A DNA stretch of 64,000 bases, from contig NZ_CP017174.1 in assembly GCF_006402735.1 (NCBI RefSeq), positions 9,252,448 to 9,316,447 of the forward strand, in the 5' to 3' direction. Of this stretch, positions 56,430-64,000 are shown one piece after another (position 1 is the stretch's first letter; each line of letters begins with the position of its first letter). The stretch comes from Myxococcus xanthus. Lineage in GTDB: Bacteria > Myxococcota > Myxococcia > Myxococcales > Myxococcaceae. Made by a program: the position numbers and the translations under genes. The notes below the pieces were generated by a model. That model was not told the origin of the DNA. It saw only the letters and a list, made by a program, of their open reading frames with translations, and made no database searches.

Positions 56430-58237
56430 TTGCGCCTGCCTCCCGCACCGGCCACCGCCGGCGTCCCACCGCCCGTCTGGGGCTTGTTCCGGTCCAGCCA
56501 CTTCCGCAGGCCGTACTGCTGGGCGATGGAGAGGATGTTGTTCGTGAAGATGTAGAGCGAAAGGCCGGCCGGGTACTGGAGCAGCGTCAGCGTGAAGATG
56601 ATGGGCAGGAACCAGGTCATGATCTTCGCCTGGGCCGCATCCATCATCTGCGGCTGCATCTTCTGGGTGATGACCATGGACACGCCCAGCGCCAGCGGCA
56701 ACAGGTACGTGGGGTCCTTGTAGGTCAGGTCACGCCAGATGGGACCGACGAAGGGCTCGCCGTAGATGTCGAAGCTGTTGCGCAGCGCGGTGAACAGGGC
56801 AATCCACACCGGCATCTGGATGAGGAGGGGGAGACACCCGCCCAGCGGGTTCACCTTGGCCTCCTGGTACAGCTTCATGATTTCGAGGTTCTGCTGCTCG
56901 CGGTTGTCCGCGTGCTTCTTGCGGATCTCCTCCATGCGCGGCTGGAGCTTCTTCACCTCTTCCATGCTGACCATGGAGCGGTAGGTGAGGGGCAGCAGGA
57001 AGAGCTTCACCACCACCGTGAGCAGGATGATGGCCACGCCCCAGTTGCCGGTGAGGCCGTAGAAGAACTTCATGACGGTCAGCAGGACCTTGCAGATGAC
57101 GGCCCAGATGCCGAAGTCCACCGTCTCCGCCAGCGGCGGGTGGAAGGCGGCCTCGCCCAGGCCGGTGGACGCGCGCAGCGAGGCGCCGGGCACCAGGGAC
57201 AGGATGTCCGGGTCCTTGGGGCCGAAGTAGCCGCCGAAGCGCAGCGTCACCGTCTCGCCCGGGGCCGCCGTAATCGGGAAGGACGCCGTCACCTTGCGCA
57301 GGGTGGGCGTGGCCTCGAAGGAGCACGAGCCGGCGCGCGGCCCTTCCAGCGGGTAGAGCGCGGACAGGAAGTACTGCTGGTCGATGCCGAAGAACTGCAC
57401 CGGGCCGCGGGCGTCCTCGGCGTCCGGAGCGTCATCACCCGGGCTCATCTTCTGGAGCTTGTCACCCACCCAACAGGCGGAACGGCTCAGGTTGCCCACG
57501 CCGCCGAAGAAGGACGGTGCGTGCTCGAAGTTGGGGTCGATGGCGCGGTTGTGGTGCACCTGCAGTTCGCCGCTCTGCGGCTGGCCGGAGGTGTTGCGCA
57601 CCTGGAGGGTGTAGCTCAGCTCGAACCCGTCCTGGGGCCACTTGAGCGTCTTCACGACCTCCCACGGACCGCGGCGGCCAGTGAAGGTGACGCCGTCCGC
57701 GTTGCCGGGGGCGCCTTCATCCAGGGCGTAGTTCAGGTCCGCGGGCAACGGGCTGGCGCCGGTGATGGACACGGCCAGCGGCAGCGGTTGGCCCGGGGTG
57801 GGGCGCGCCAGGTCCATCTGCGGCGCGGGAGGAATCTCCTTGCCGAACAGCTTCTGGAAGCCCTGGGCGACGCTGAGCTCCTGCTGCTCCCGCATCTTCG
57901 CGCCCTTGAGCACGGCGGCGGTGAGGCCGGCGCCCTCGGAGGAGAAGGCGTAGGTGGCCTCGTCGCGCTGCAGCTCCACCTTGCGCGCCGGAGGCGGCGG
58001 GGCCTCCGCGGTGGCGCCCGTCCCGGTACCGCCTTCGGGAGGCTGGACGGCCGGGGGGGTGCCGGCATCGGCGGGCGCCGTGGCCACCACGCCTGCGTCG
58101 GGAATTCCCGAGTCGGGCGGAGGCGGAGTGGGCGCGAAGAAGAAGGTGTAGACGGCAGTGGCCGCGAACGAGAGGGCCAGGGCCGCCAACAGTCGCTTCT
58201 GCGAATCGTTCGACTGGGGCGAGAGCGGATCGTTCAT
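56426..58237 (-). CDS. yidC: Membrane protein insertase YidC
   Basis: The 603-residue product (ATG 58237) has an N-terminal membrane anchor (LLAALALSFAATAVYTFFF), a Pro-rich linker, a large periplasmic beta-sandwich domain, and five C-terminal membrane segments from about residue 370. Family marks include FGIWAVICKVLLTVMKFFY, LKPLTYRSM-type loop, and NPLGGCLPLLIQMPVWIALF. It inserts and folds inner-membrane proteins, alone or with SecYEG. Tight with yidD and jag. Confidence 0.96.
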   Translation of the reverse strand: MNDPLSPQSNDSQKRLLAALALSFAATAVYTFFFAPTPPPPDSGIPDAGVVATAPADAGTPPAVQPPEGGTGTGATAEAPPPPARKVELQRDEATYAFSSEGAGLTAAVLKGAKMREQQELSVAQGFQKLFGKEIPPAPQMDLARPTPGQPLPLAVSITGASPLPADLNYALDEGAPGNADGVTFTGRRGPWEVVKTLKWPQDGFELSYTLQVRNTSGQPQSGELQVHHNRAIDPNFEHAPSFFGGVGNLSRSACWVGDKLQKMSPGDDAPDAEDARGPVQFFGIDQQYFLSALYPLEGPRAGSCSFEATPTLRKVTASFPITAAPGETVTLRFGGYFGPKDPDILSLVPGASLRASTGLGEAAFHPPLAETVDFGIWAVICKVLLTVMKFFYGLTGNWGVAIILLTVVVKLFLLPLTYRSMVSMEEVKKLQPRMEEIRKKHADNREQQNLEIMKLYQEAKVNPLGGCLPLLIQMPVWIALFTALRNSFDIYGEPFVGPIWRDLTYKDPTYLLPLALGVSMVITQKMQPQMMDAAQAKIMTWFLPIIFTLTLLQYPAGLSLYIFTNNILSIAQQYGLRKWLDRNKPQTGGGTPAVAGAGGRRK

Positions 58238-58286
58238 AGACTCCCCCCTCCACGGGGGAGAGGGCGGCAATGGGTGGAACCCCTCG

Positions 58287-58505
58287 TCACGGCACCGGGT
58301 CGATACCGCCGGGGTGGAAGGGCTGGCAGCGCACGAGCCGCCAGAGAGTGAGCCACGACCCCTTGAGGCCGCCGTGCTTCTCCAGCGCCTCCATGGCGTA
58401 CGTGGAGCACGAGGGATGGAACCGGCACACCCGAGGGAGCAGCGGTCCAAGGAACTTCCGGTAGAAGCGGATGGGCAGCGAGATGACGAAGGCCAGCGGG
58501 CTCAT
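58287..58505 (-). CDS. yidD: Membrane protein insertion efficiency factor YidD
   Basis: A 72-residue product with the YidD core CRFHPSCSTYAMEAL and LWRLVRCQPFHPGGIDPVP. It starts in an ATGA overlap with rnpA (ATG 58505, TGA 58504-58502). YidD assists membrane-protein insertion; the exact mechanism is debated. Confidence 0.95.
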   Translation of the reverse strand: MSPLAFVISLPIRFYRKFLGPLLPRVCRFHPSCSTYAMEALEKHGGLKGSWLTLWRLVRCQPFHPGGIDPVP

Positions 58506-58921
58506 CTGGGCGGCTCCTTCGGCTTCGTCTCCGCGCGGGGCAGCCGCTGCAGCTTACGGGTGACACCGTCAAAGGCACGCGACAGCGCCGGAAAGGAAGC
58601 ATCCTTCGCGGAGGAGCGTGCCACCAGGACGACGTCCAGGCCTGACGGCCATTGCATGCGGCGCTTACGAAAAAGCTCCCGCAAGACGCGCCTCAAGCGC
58701 GCTCGGACGACGGCGTTGCCCACTTTGCTCGACACGGTCAGGCCAACACGCGAGTACGGCCGGCCATTGCGCTTCACGAGGGCCAGGAGGCAGTCCGAAG
58801 GGACTTTCTGCCCGCCTTCCTGGACCTCGAGGAACTCGCGCCGTTGAAGCAGGCGCAGGGCCTTGGGGAAGCGCTGGTCTGCCGGGCGGGACTGGCCCGG
58901 CGTCGCACCCTCGGCCCTCAC
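58502..58921 (-). CDS. rnpA: Ribonuclease P protein component RnpA
   Basis: The 139-residue product begins GTG 58921 and contains the RNase P protein signature KVGNAVVRARLRRVLRELFR (RNR helix) plus GLTVSSKVG. It binds RNase P RNA and processes pre-tRNA. It overlaps yidD. Confidence 0.95.
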   Translation of the reverse strand: MRAEGATPGQSRPADQRFPKALRLLQRREFLEVQEGGQKVPSDCLLALVKRNGRPYSRVGLTVSSKVGNAVVRARLRRVLRELFRKRRMQWPSGLDVVLVARSSAKDASFPALSRAFDGVTRKLQRLPRAETKPKEPPR

Positions 58922-58933
58922 ACGCAGACTCGC

Positions 58934-59086
58934 TTACTTCTTGGGAGCGGACACGACGAGCCGCTTGCGACCCTTCGCACGACGGCGCTTGAGGACATCC
59001 CGGCCGCCCTTGGTGGCGTTCCGCTTGCGGAACCCGTGGGCGCGATTGCGGCGGACCTTCGACGGCTGGTACGTGCGCTTGGACAC
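58934..59086 (-). CDS. rpmH: Ribosomal protein bL34
   Basis: A 50-residue product starting GTG 59086, with AAGGAG 8 bp upstream. The sequence SKRTYQPSKVRRNRAHGFR then RRRAKGRKRL is the bL34 consensus. It heads the rnpA-yidD-yidC-jag-mnmE operon. Confidence 0.95.
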   Translation of the reverse strand: MSKRTYQPSKVRRNRAHGFRKRNATKGGRDVLKRRRAKGRKRLVVSAPKK

Positions 59087-59160
59087 GGCTCTTACTCCTT
59101 GGTGATGACGGCGGCGCCTCCTACCGCTCCGGCGCGACCTGAACTAGGGAAAGGGGCGGG

Positions 59161-59189
59161 TCCGTACCCCCATTTCCAGGGTAAGTCAA
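59161..59189 (-). promoter_or_regulatory. Proposed rpmH promoter
   Basis: On the minus strand, -35 TTGACT (59189-59184) and -10 TACGGA (59166-59161) with a 17-bp spacer, about 75 bp before the rpmH start. The -10 match is weak. A 30-bp dyad overlaps the -35 region. Confidence 0.5.
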
Positions 59190-59205
59190 CGTTGGATCAC
59201 CCTGG
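59176..59205. promoter_or_regulatory. 30-bp symmetric operator-like dyad upstream of rpmH
   Basis: CCAGGGT, 4 bp, CAACGTTG, 4 bp, ACCCTGG: both outer arms (7 bp) and the central 8-bp palindrome are exact and symmetric. A third ACCCTGG lies 10 bp further at 59209-59215, about one helical turn away. It overlaps the -35 of the proposed promoter, so a dimeric or cooperative regulator could repress rpmH. Confidence 0.75.
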
Positions 59206-59518
59206 CTCACCCTGGAAGCCCCGCCCGGAGGCCCGATCGGACCGCCTGAGGTAGGGCCATGAAGGTCTAGGTGATGCTGACGGTGCCGACCACCGCCCAA
59301 CGCACGGCGGCGGGAGTCTAACCGCGAACAGCGTGGGCGTCTGTTTCCCTGGCGCTTCTTTCCAGCGAGGGCCTGCCAGCCCGGGCGCCCAACGGGCTCA
59401 GACTCGCAACAACTGAGAGCGCTGGGGGCCGCGGATACCCATCCAGAGACACCATCATTTTTTGCGAAGGACCTTTTGAAGGCCCGTTCTTTCGCAAACT
59501 CCAGACAAAGGTGTCCAC
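59206..59518. other. Intergenic region between rpmH and the 808-residue protein gene
   Basis: About 310 bp holding the extra ACCCTGG copy and, presumably, the promoter of the plus-strand gene. No gene is visible. A run TTTTTTGCGAAGGACCTTTTGAAGG near 59457-59480 is the most AT-rich part. Confidence 0.45.
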
Positions 59519-61945
59519 ATGTCGTTGCTCACGCGGCCTCAGGTCGTCGTGCTCGGACTTGTCATGTCCTCCGCGCCCGCCCTGGCCCAATTGATTCCCC
59601 CCATCATCACGGTGCCGAGCCCCATCCTCCTCTGTAATGCCTACGTCCCCACGCTCGCGGACTGCCAGAACCCCGTCACCTTCTGCGCGAACCTGGCCCG
59701 GAACGCGGCGAAGACCAACCCGAACGCCGCCTGCAACGTCCTGGTGCGCGACGCCGCGCTGAACGCCGTAGCGAGCCTGCCCGAGCGCACCGTGCTGGTG
59801 CCCGTCACCCGCAACGCGAGCGGCCAGGAGATTGCGCCAGACGCCGCCACCAAGAGCGTGGCCTTCGTCCAGGAGAACCCGAACGCCCGCTACATGAGCG
59901 GCCTCTCCAGCTTCATGCTGGGCACCGCGCACCGCGACCGGACCTACTTCCCCGCGTCGACCAAGGCCGCCAGCCTCATGCGCGCCGCGCGCTTCACCCA
60001 GCGAAATGCGTGGAACAACTCCGGCAACATCGTCGACTCCTGCCGCGAGTACGTCCACGAGAAGTACTACGACTACAGCGTCTTCGAGGACGCCATCTCC
60101 TCCTCGGGCACCGACTACCGCAAAATCTTCAACATCGCCTACGCCCAGGCGCCCGGTGGCGGCAGCGTGCCCGCCTCCGCCATTGGCACCCGCTCGATTG
60201 CGGACCCGGTGCAGCGCGGCAAGGACGGCACCCCCATCCAGCCCGCCATCCAGTTCCCCGCCGGCGCGCCGAAGAACGAGTTCTTCACCGTGCCGCCCCC
60301 CGCCGAGGGCAGGGTCACCATCGGAACAGGCTCCGAGGACCGGGTGGTGATGCTTCCTGGCTTGATGGGCGCGGCCATCATCCATCTCAAGGACCTGGAC
60401 CGTCCGCTGAACCTCTACGGCACCATCCTGCCCGAGGCGACGCTGTCCACCCTGGCGAACGGCGCCAGCTACTACAACGAGAGCTGGGCGTGGCACCGCA
60501 GCATGAGCGTCACTCGCAACGCCAACGTCCTGGATGAGCGGATGTACGAGTTGGACCGGCTCCAGGAGGAGTTCGCCGCGCTCGTCCAGCAGCGCAAAGA
60601 GCTGGTCACCTCCATCACGTCGGAGCTGGCCCGCCGCTACCGCCCCCTCCCAGGGATGCTGAAGGCCGATCCAGAAACGTCCAGCAACCTGACGGACGAC
60701 GACGAGCCCCAGGACCCGCTCATCCCCCAGCTCTACGCGCTGGCCTCGCTGGATGCCGTCATCGAAGCGGCGCTCCAGCAGGCCCAGTCGCAAGGCTGCC
60801 TCAACTTCCAGACTGGCAAGGCGCCCGCTCCCTGCGACTGGTCGCCCAAGCGCTTCGCGCGCAGGGTGATGAACCTCTACCAGGGCGCGCGTGAGCAGGA
60901 CTTCCAGAAGTGCGCGACCTACACCCGCGACGACTTCGCGGACCTCAAGGCGAAGCCCCTGCAGATTGGCACCGTCAACTACCCCTCGCAGGACTACACG
61001 ACGAGCCCCTCGCGCCTGGAGACGTACTTCACCCGGCGGGACCAGTACATGCGCGCCCTGTCCGCCACCGTGGGGCCCATGCTGGACCCGAAGACGGCGC
61101 AGCCCCGTCTGCGCTGGGAGTCCGGTGACAGCTACAGCCTGGGCAATGACACCTTCGGCGCCACCGCGAACTACCAGGTGGCCGTGGCCATCAACAACGT
61201 GAAGAACACGCCCGACTGCGGCCTCTCCCCGGAGGTGACGGGCAGCTTCAACGCCACCGGCAGCGCCCTGGGCATCAGCGCCAACCTCATCAACGCCCAG
61301 GTGCAGGTGACGCAGAAGCGCGCGGACATCGACCTGGACGTGCTCGACAACACCATCCCGCTGGTGGACATCCATCAAAACCTGACGCTGGGCCAGTTCA
61401 ACATCGTGTCCGGCAAACAGGAGAAGAAGGCCACGCTGGTGAACGCGCAGGCGACCTTCGTCGTCGTCGTGGTCCCCGTCACGCTCGGCGCCAAGGTGGC
61501 CGGCGTGGTGGGGCTCGAATACGCGCTGACGGCGGAGCACACGGTGACGGGCACCACGGCGTGCAGCGTGACGAATCTGGGCGTCGCCGGACACATCAAG
61601 CCCTACGCGCAGGTGGACGGTGAGCTGTACGCGAGCGTCGACCTCTTCATCATCGAGGCGGGCGTGAAGGGCCGCCTCCAGTTGGTCCACGCCGCCGTCC
61701 CGCTCGACGGCCGCGTCTGGCTGGCGTCGTCCGGGGGCCAGTTGAAGCTGCGCATGGAGGGGAGCTCCGACCTGAAGTTCACCTTCCTGTCCGGCAGCAT
61801 CGCCGCCTACGTGGAGGTGGGCGTCTGGCCCTTCGAGGCGGAGTTCGAGGAGACGCTCGTGAGCTGGAACGGCATCCAGGAGAACGTGAAGCTGTTCGAC
61901 CACGCGTTCAACGTCAACCTCGTCGACCTGCGCTCCCTGCTGTAA
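59519..61945 (+). CDS. Large secreted protein, partner of the vitellogenin-like protein
   Basis: The 808-residue product from ATG 59519 has a Sec signal (MSSAPALAQ). The N-terminal part has several Cys in CNAYVPTLADCQNPVTFC; the C-terminal ~250 residues are beta-rich (VAGVVGLEYALTAEH..., GELYASVDLF, WLASSGGQLKLRMEG) like large beta-sandwich or lipid-cavity walls. No domain is named with confidence. It ends 25 bp before a predicted lipid-transfer-type protein gene, so the pair is likely co-expressed. Confidence 0.75.
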   Translation: MSLLTRPQVVVLGLVMSSAPALAQLIPPIITVPSPILLCNAYVPTLADCQNPVTFCANLARNAAKTNPNAACNVLVRDAALNAVASLPERTVLVPVTRNASGQEIAPDAATKSVAFVQENPNARYMSGLSSFMLGTAHRDRTYFPASTKAASLMRAARFTQRNAWNNSGNIVDSCREYVHEKYYDYSVFEDAISSSGTDYRKIFNIAYAQAPGGGSVPASAIGTRSIADPVQRGKDGTPIQPAIQFPAGAPKNEFFTVPPPAEGRVTIGTGSEDRVVMLPGLMGAAIIHLKDLDRPLNLYGTILPEATLSTLANGASYYNESWAWHRSMSVTRNANVLDERMYELDRLQEEFAALVQQRKELVTSITSELARRYRPLPGMLKADPETSSNLTDDDEPQDPLIPQLYALASLDAVIEAALQQAQSQGCLNFQTGKAPAPCDWSPKRFARRVMNLYQGAREQDFQKCATYTRDDFADLKAKPLQIGTVNYPSQDYTTSPSRLETYFTRRDQYMRALSATVGPMLDPKTAQPRLRWESGDSYSLGNDTFGATANYQVAVAINNVKNTPDCGLSPEVTGSFNATGSALGISANLINAQVQVTQKRADIDLDVLDNTIPLVDIHQNLTLGQFNIVSGKQEKKATLVNAQATFVVVVVPVTLGAKVAGVVGLEYALTAEHTVTGTTACSVTNLGVAGHIKPYAQVDGELYASVDLFIIEAGVKGRLQLVHAAVPLDGRVWLASSGGQLKLRMEGSSDLKFTFLSGSIAAYVEVGVWPFEAEFEETLVSWNGIQENVKLFDHAFNVNLVDLRSLL

Positions 61946-61970
61946 TCCCCGTACCCGCTGGAGACGCCCC

Positions 61971-63839
61971 ATGAACGCACGCAAGGTCATCACTGGCGGT
62001 GCACTGCTGGCACTGCTGCTCCTGGGAGCCGCCTGGGTCTTCCACACCCAGGCCCCCGTCACCGGGGCGCATCCAGCGGCGACGCCCCTCCGCGTCCACT
62101 TCCCCGTGGGGGAGCGCCGGACGTACCGCATGGACTACACGGCCCGCACCGAGGTGCGCCTCGCCGGGTCGCAACAGAAACCCACCGCCATGGGGGGCCG
62201 GGCCCACTTCGTTGGAGACCTGGTCCTCCGCGGCCACCCCGCGCAGGGCACCGCCCTGCGCGTGGGGCTGAGCCTGGAGAACCTCCGCGAGCACACGCTC
62301 GAGCTGTTTGGCCACGCGCTGCTGCCGGACGCCGCGGCCGTCGCGGCCACCTTCACCGGCCGCGAGGCCCTGCTGGACCTGGACGCCGACGGCACCCTGC
62401 GCGCCGTCTCCTTCCAGGAGGAAGACCCCTCCCTCTTCAAGAACACCGTGCAGACGCTGGCCGGCGAGCTCCAGTGGGTGCTGCGCGACGGCGCCACCTG
62501 GCAAGTGGAGGAGTTGACGTCGCGAGGCACGGCGCTCACGGAGTACGCGCGGCTGGACGAAGGCGCCCTGCCCGCGCGCATCCTCAAGCGGCGCCTGGCC
62601 TACCCGGAGCCCCGCGGCATGGGCACGGGCAGCGGCGCCGTGGAGGTGGACTCACGCTTCGAGATGACGCTGGACGCGGACGGCGTCCTGGAGCGTCTCT
62701 CAGGTGAAGAGCGGGTACTCCGCCGCCCGACCGGTGGCGGCGAGCCCACCGCCACCTCGCACATCCAGCTCCGCCTGGAGCCCGGCAAGCGAGAGCGCTT
62801 CGTGGTGGCGCAGGCCTCCGCCGCGCCAGCCGCGCAGCTCCAGCGGCTCGCGCCGGGTGAACTGGTGACGGACGCCCACGCGCGGGAGCGGATGCTGGCG
62901 CAGCAGGTGGATGGACTCACCCCGGAGCGCTTCTTCGAGCTGATGGAGAAGTACGCCAACGGCGGCACCTTCCCGGAGCACAACCACTTCCTCCTCCAGG
63001 CCACGGGCCTGCTGGAGCAGCAGCCCGAATTGTGCGCGCGGCTGGCCGACTTCTTCCAGCAGTCCACCCTGAAGCCGCGTGGCCGGGCGCTGGTGCTGGA
63101 CCTGCTGGCGGGCGCGGGCACGCCGGAGGCGCAGACGGCGCTGGTGCGCGCCCTGTCCAGCCCCCAGGCGCTGGCCGAGCCCGGCTACGGCATGTTGCTC
63201 AGCCGCCTGTCGCTGCTGACCAGCCCCACCCCCGACACGGTGCGCTTCATCGAGCGCACCCACCGCACGGCCCGTGACGACACCCGCGTGGCCACCGCCT
63301 ACGCCCTGGGCGCCACCGCCGGCGCGCTCTACCGGCAGCAGCAGGACGCGGAGTCCCTGGCCGCCGTCCAGCAGCTCGGGGCCGAGCTGCGCGCCGCGCG
63401 CACGCCCGAGGACAAGGCCCACCTGCTGCTCGCGCTGGGCAACGCGGGCCTGGAGGAGCAGGTGGACGTCATCGCCCACTACGCCCAGGACGCGGACGCA
63501 CAGGTGCGCCGGGCCTCGGCCCGCGCGCTGCGGAAGATTCAGACACCCCAGGCCATGCGCACGCTCCTCTCCATGACCGAGGACACCGACGCACCCGTGC
63601 AGTCCTCCGCGCTGACGGCGCTGGGCCGCCGGGACCTGGACGACTCGGTCCTGCGCCAACTGCGCGACCTGGTCCTCTCCGGCCGAGTGCCCGTGGAGAA
63701 CCACCACACCCTCGTGACGGTGGTGGAGCCCTACCTCCAACAAGCGCCCGAGGTGCGCCAGCTCCTCCAGCACCTGCTCACCATGGACGCGCCAGACGCG
63801 CAGCTCCACACGCGCATCCGCGGCCTGCTCGAGACGTGA
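61971..63839 (+). CDS. Membrane-anchored vitellogenin N-terminal (LPD_N)-like protein with HEAT-type helices
   Basis: A 622-residue product with an uncleaved or signal-type helix (ITGGALLALLLLGAAWVF). Residues about 45-270 are beta-rich, starting VGERRTYRMDYTARTEVRL, as in the vitellogenin N-sheet. The helical part (about 290-620) has LLAGAGTPEAQTALVRAL, TPDTVRFIERTHR and KAHLLLALGNAGLEEQVDVIAHY, closely like LPD_N of vitellogenin/apoB proteins, with HEAT features (RRASARALRKI). Such modules bind lipid in animals. The bacterial function is unknown. Confidence 0.75.
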   Translation: MNARKVITGGALLALLLLGAAWVFHTQAPVTGAHPAATPLRVHFPVGERRTYRMDYTARTEVRLAGSQQKPTAMGGRAHFVGDLVLRGHPAQGTALRVGLSLENLREHTLELFGHALLPDAAAVAATFTGREALLDLDADGTLRAVSFQEEDPSLFKNTVQTLAGELQWVLRDGATWQVEELTSRGTALTEYARLDEGALPARILKRRLAYPEPRGMGTGSGAVEVDSRFEMTLDADGVLERLSGEERVLRRPTGGGEPTATSHIQLRLEPGKRERFVVAQASAAPAAQLQRLAPGELVTDAHARERMLAQQVDGLTPERFFELMEKYANGGTFPEHNHFLLQATGLLEQQPELCARLADFFQQSTLKPRGRALVLDLLAGAGTPEAQTALVRALSSPQALAEPGYGMLLSRLSLLTSPTPDTVRFIERTHRTARDDTRVATAYALGATAGALYRQQQDAESLAAVQQLGAELRAARTPEDKAHLLLALGNAGLEEQVDVIAHYAQDADAQVRRASARALRKIQTPQAMRTLLSMTEDTDAPVQSSALTALGRRDLDDSVLRQLRDLVLSGRVPVENHHTLVTVVEPYLQQAPEVRQLLQHLLTMDAPDAQLHTRIRGLLET

Positions 63840-63856
63840 CCAGGGCAGGGGACCGT

Positions 63857-63885
63857 CGGGCTATTCACTACGAGTGAACAGCCCG
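63857..63885. terminator. Near-perfect hairpin after the vitellogenin-like gene
   Basis: CGGGCT-a-TTCACT, loop ACG, AGTGAA-c-AGCCCG: 12 paired bases per arm with one a/c mismatch. It is 18 bp after the stop, so a terminator is likely, although its AGTGAA arms also resemble regulator sites. Confidence 0.6.
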
Positions 63886-63920
63886 ATGGTGTCCCCCAGT
63901 CCTTGGGGTAGGGGAGGGGA

Positions 63921-63929
63921 TGATCCACA
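63921..63929. promoter_or_regulatory. DnaA-box-like site (TGATCCACA)
   Basis: One mismatch from TTATCCACA. It sits in a region becoming richer in A/T at the right edge (GGGAAAAACC, GGTTTT), which could be the start of the oriC/dnaA zone. Not proven. Confidence 0.35.
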
Positions 63930-64000
63930 ACCGGGCCGGGCTGGCATGACCGCCGCGGATCATCCGTGTTGGGAAAAACCCTTGAGGCTACGGCGGTTTT

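Noticed and set aside
59318..62131. 937-codon open frame antisense to the 808-residue protein gene
   Set aside because: Product is Gly/Arg/Val low-complexity; the sense gene has a signal peptide and balanced composition.

Overview
The window is a very GC-rich chromosome segment from a myxobacterium, most likely Myxococcus (M. xanthus or a close relative). The evidence is the parA-parB-bactofilin (BacM) block, a large field of parS sites with core GTTCCACGTGGAAC, and the ancestral near-origin blocks mnmG-rsmG and rpmH-rnpA-yidD-yidC-jag-mnmE. The near-origin genes lie on the minus strand and the right edge becomes richer in A/T with a DnaA-box-like site, so I infer that oriC/dnaA lies at or just beyond the right end; this is not shown directly.

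Layout. 0-3.2 kb: a partial gene with an HExxH motif and a hypothetical partner. 3.2-6.3 kb: a translationally coupled ECF sigma factor, zinc-finger anti-sigma factor and caspase-like protein. 6.3-10.1 kb: a large lipoprotein with fibronectin III and VCBS/FG-GAP repeats. 10.2-12.7 kb: methyltransferase, small coiled-coil lipoprotein, DUF4326 protein and ornithine-cyclodeaminase-family enzyme. 13.0-21.4 kb: two paralogous secreted proteins (CxxCH motif, cyclase-like alpha repeats, Ig-like repeats) flanking a ClC channel with CBS domains. 21.4-23.1 kb: an XRE regulator, a membrane protein and an orphan RelE-like protein with a possible start-site hairpin. 23.3-25.7 kb: ergothioneine genes egtB and egtD.

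25.8-29.0 kb (minus): small membrane protein, lipoprotein, bacM, parB, parA. 29.0-37.4 kb: about 8.4 kb with no credible protein gene. It holds 17 perfect parS sites and three with one mismatch. The region looks like diverged tandem arrays: a roughly 80-bp-period parS array (about 33.1-34.8 kb) and a roughly 96-bp-period array (30.8-32.3 kb) that carries a degenerate parS-like remnant at a constant place in many units. I read this as one parS-bearing satellite at different stages of decay. ParB loads at the sites, ParA moves the complex, and BacM and its relatives are cytoskeletal partners (known for M. xanthus).

37.4-40.8 kb (minus): a protein with an internal duplication, rsmG and mnmG, with DnaA-box-like sites between the last two. 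41.6-53.9 kb is an accessory stretch: Bcr/CflA-type exporter and alpha/beta hydrolase, an outer-membrane-type lipoprotein, a periplasmic M16 peptidase, SppA, a cysteine dioxygenase, an MshEN protein, an IS66 remnant, an ArsR-SRPBCC-DoxX operon and a Uma2-family protein. 54.0-59.1 kb (minus) is mnmE, a small gene, jag, yidC, yidD, rnpA and rpmH. A striking 30-bp dyad overlaps the proposed rpmH promoter. 59.5-63.8 kb holds two secreted/anchored proteins; the second resembles the N-terminal module of vitellogenin-type lipid-transfer proteins.
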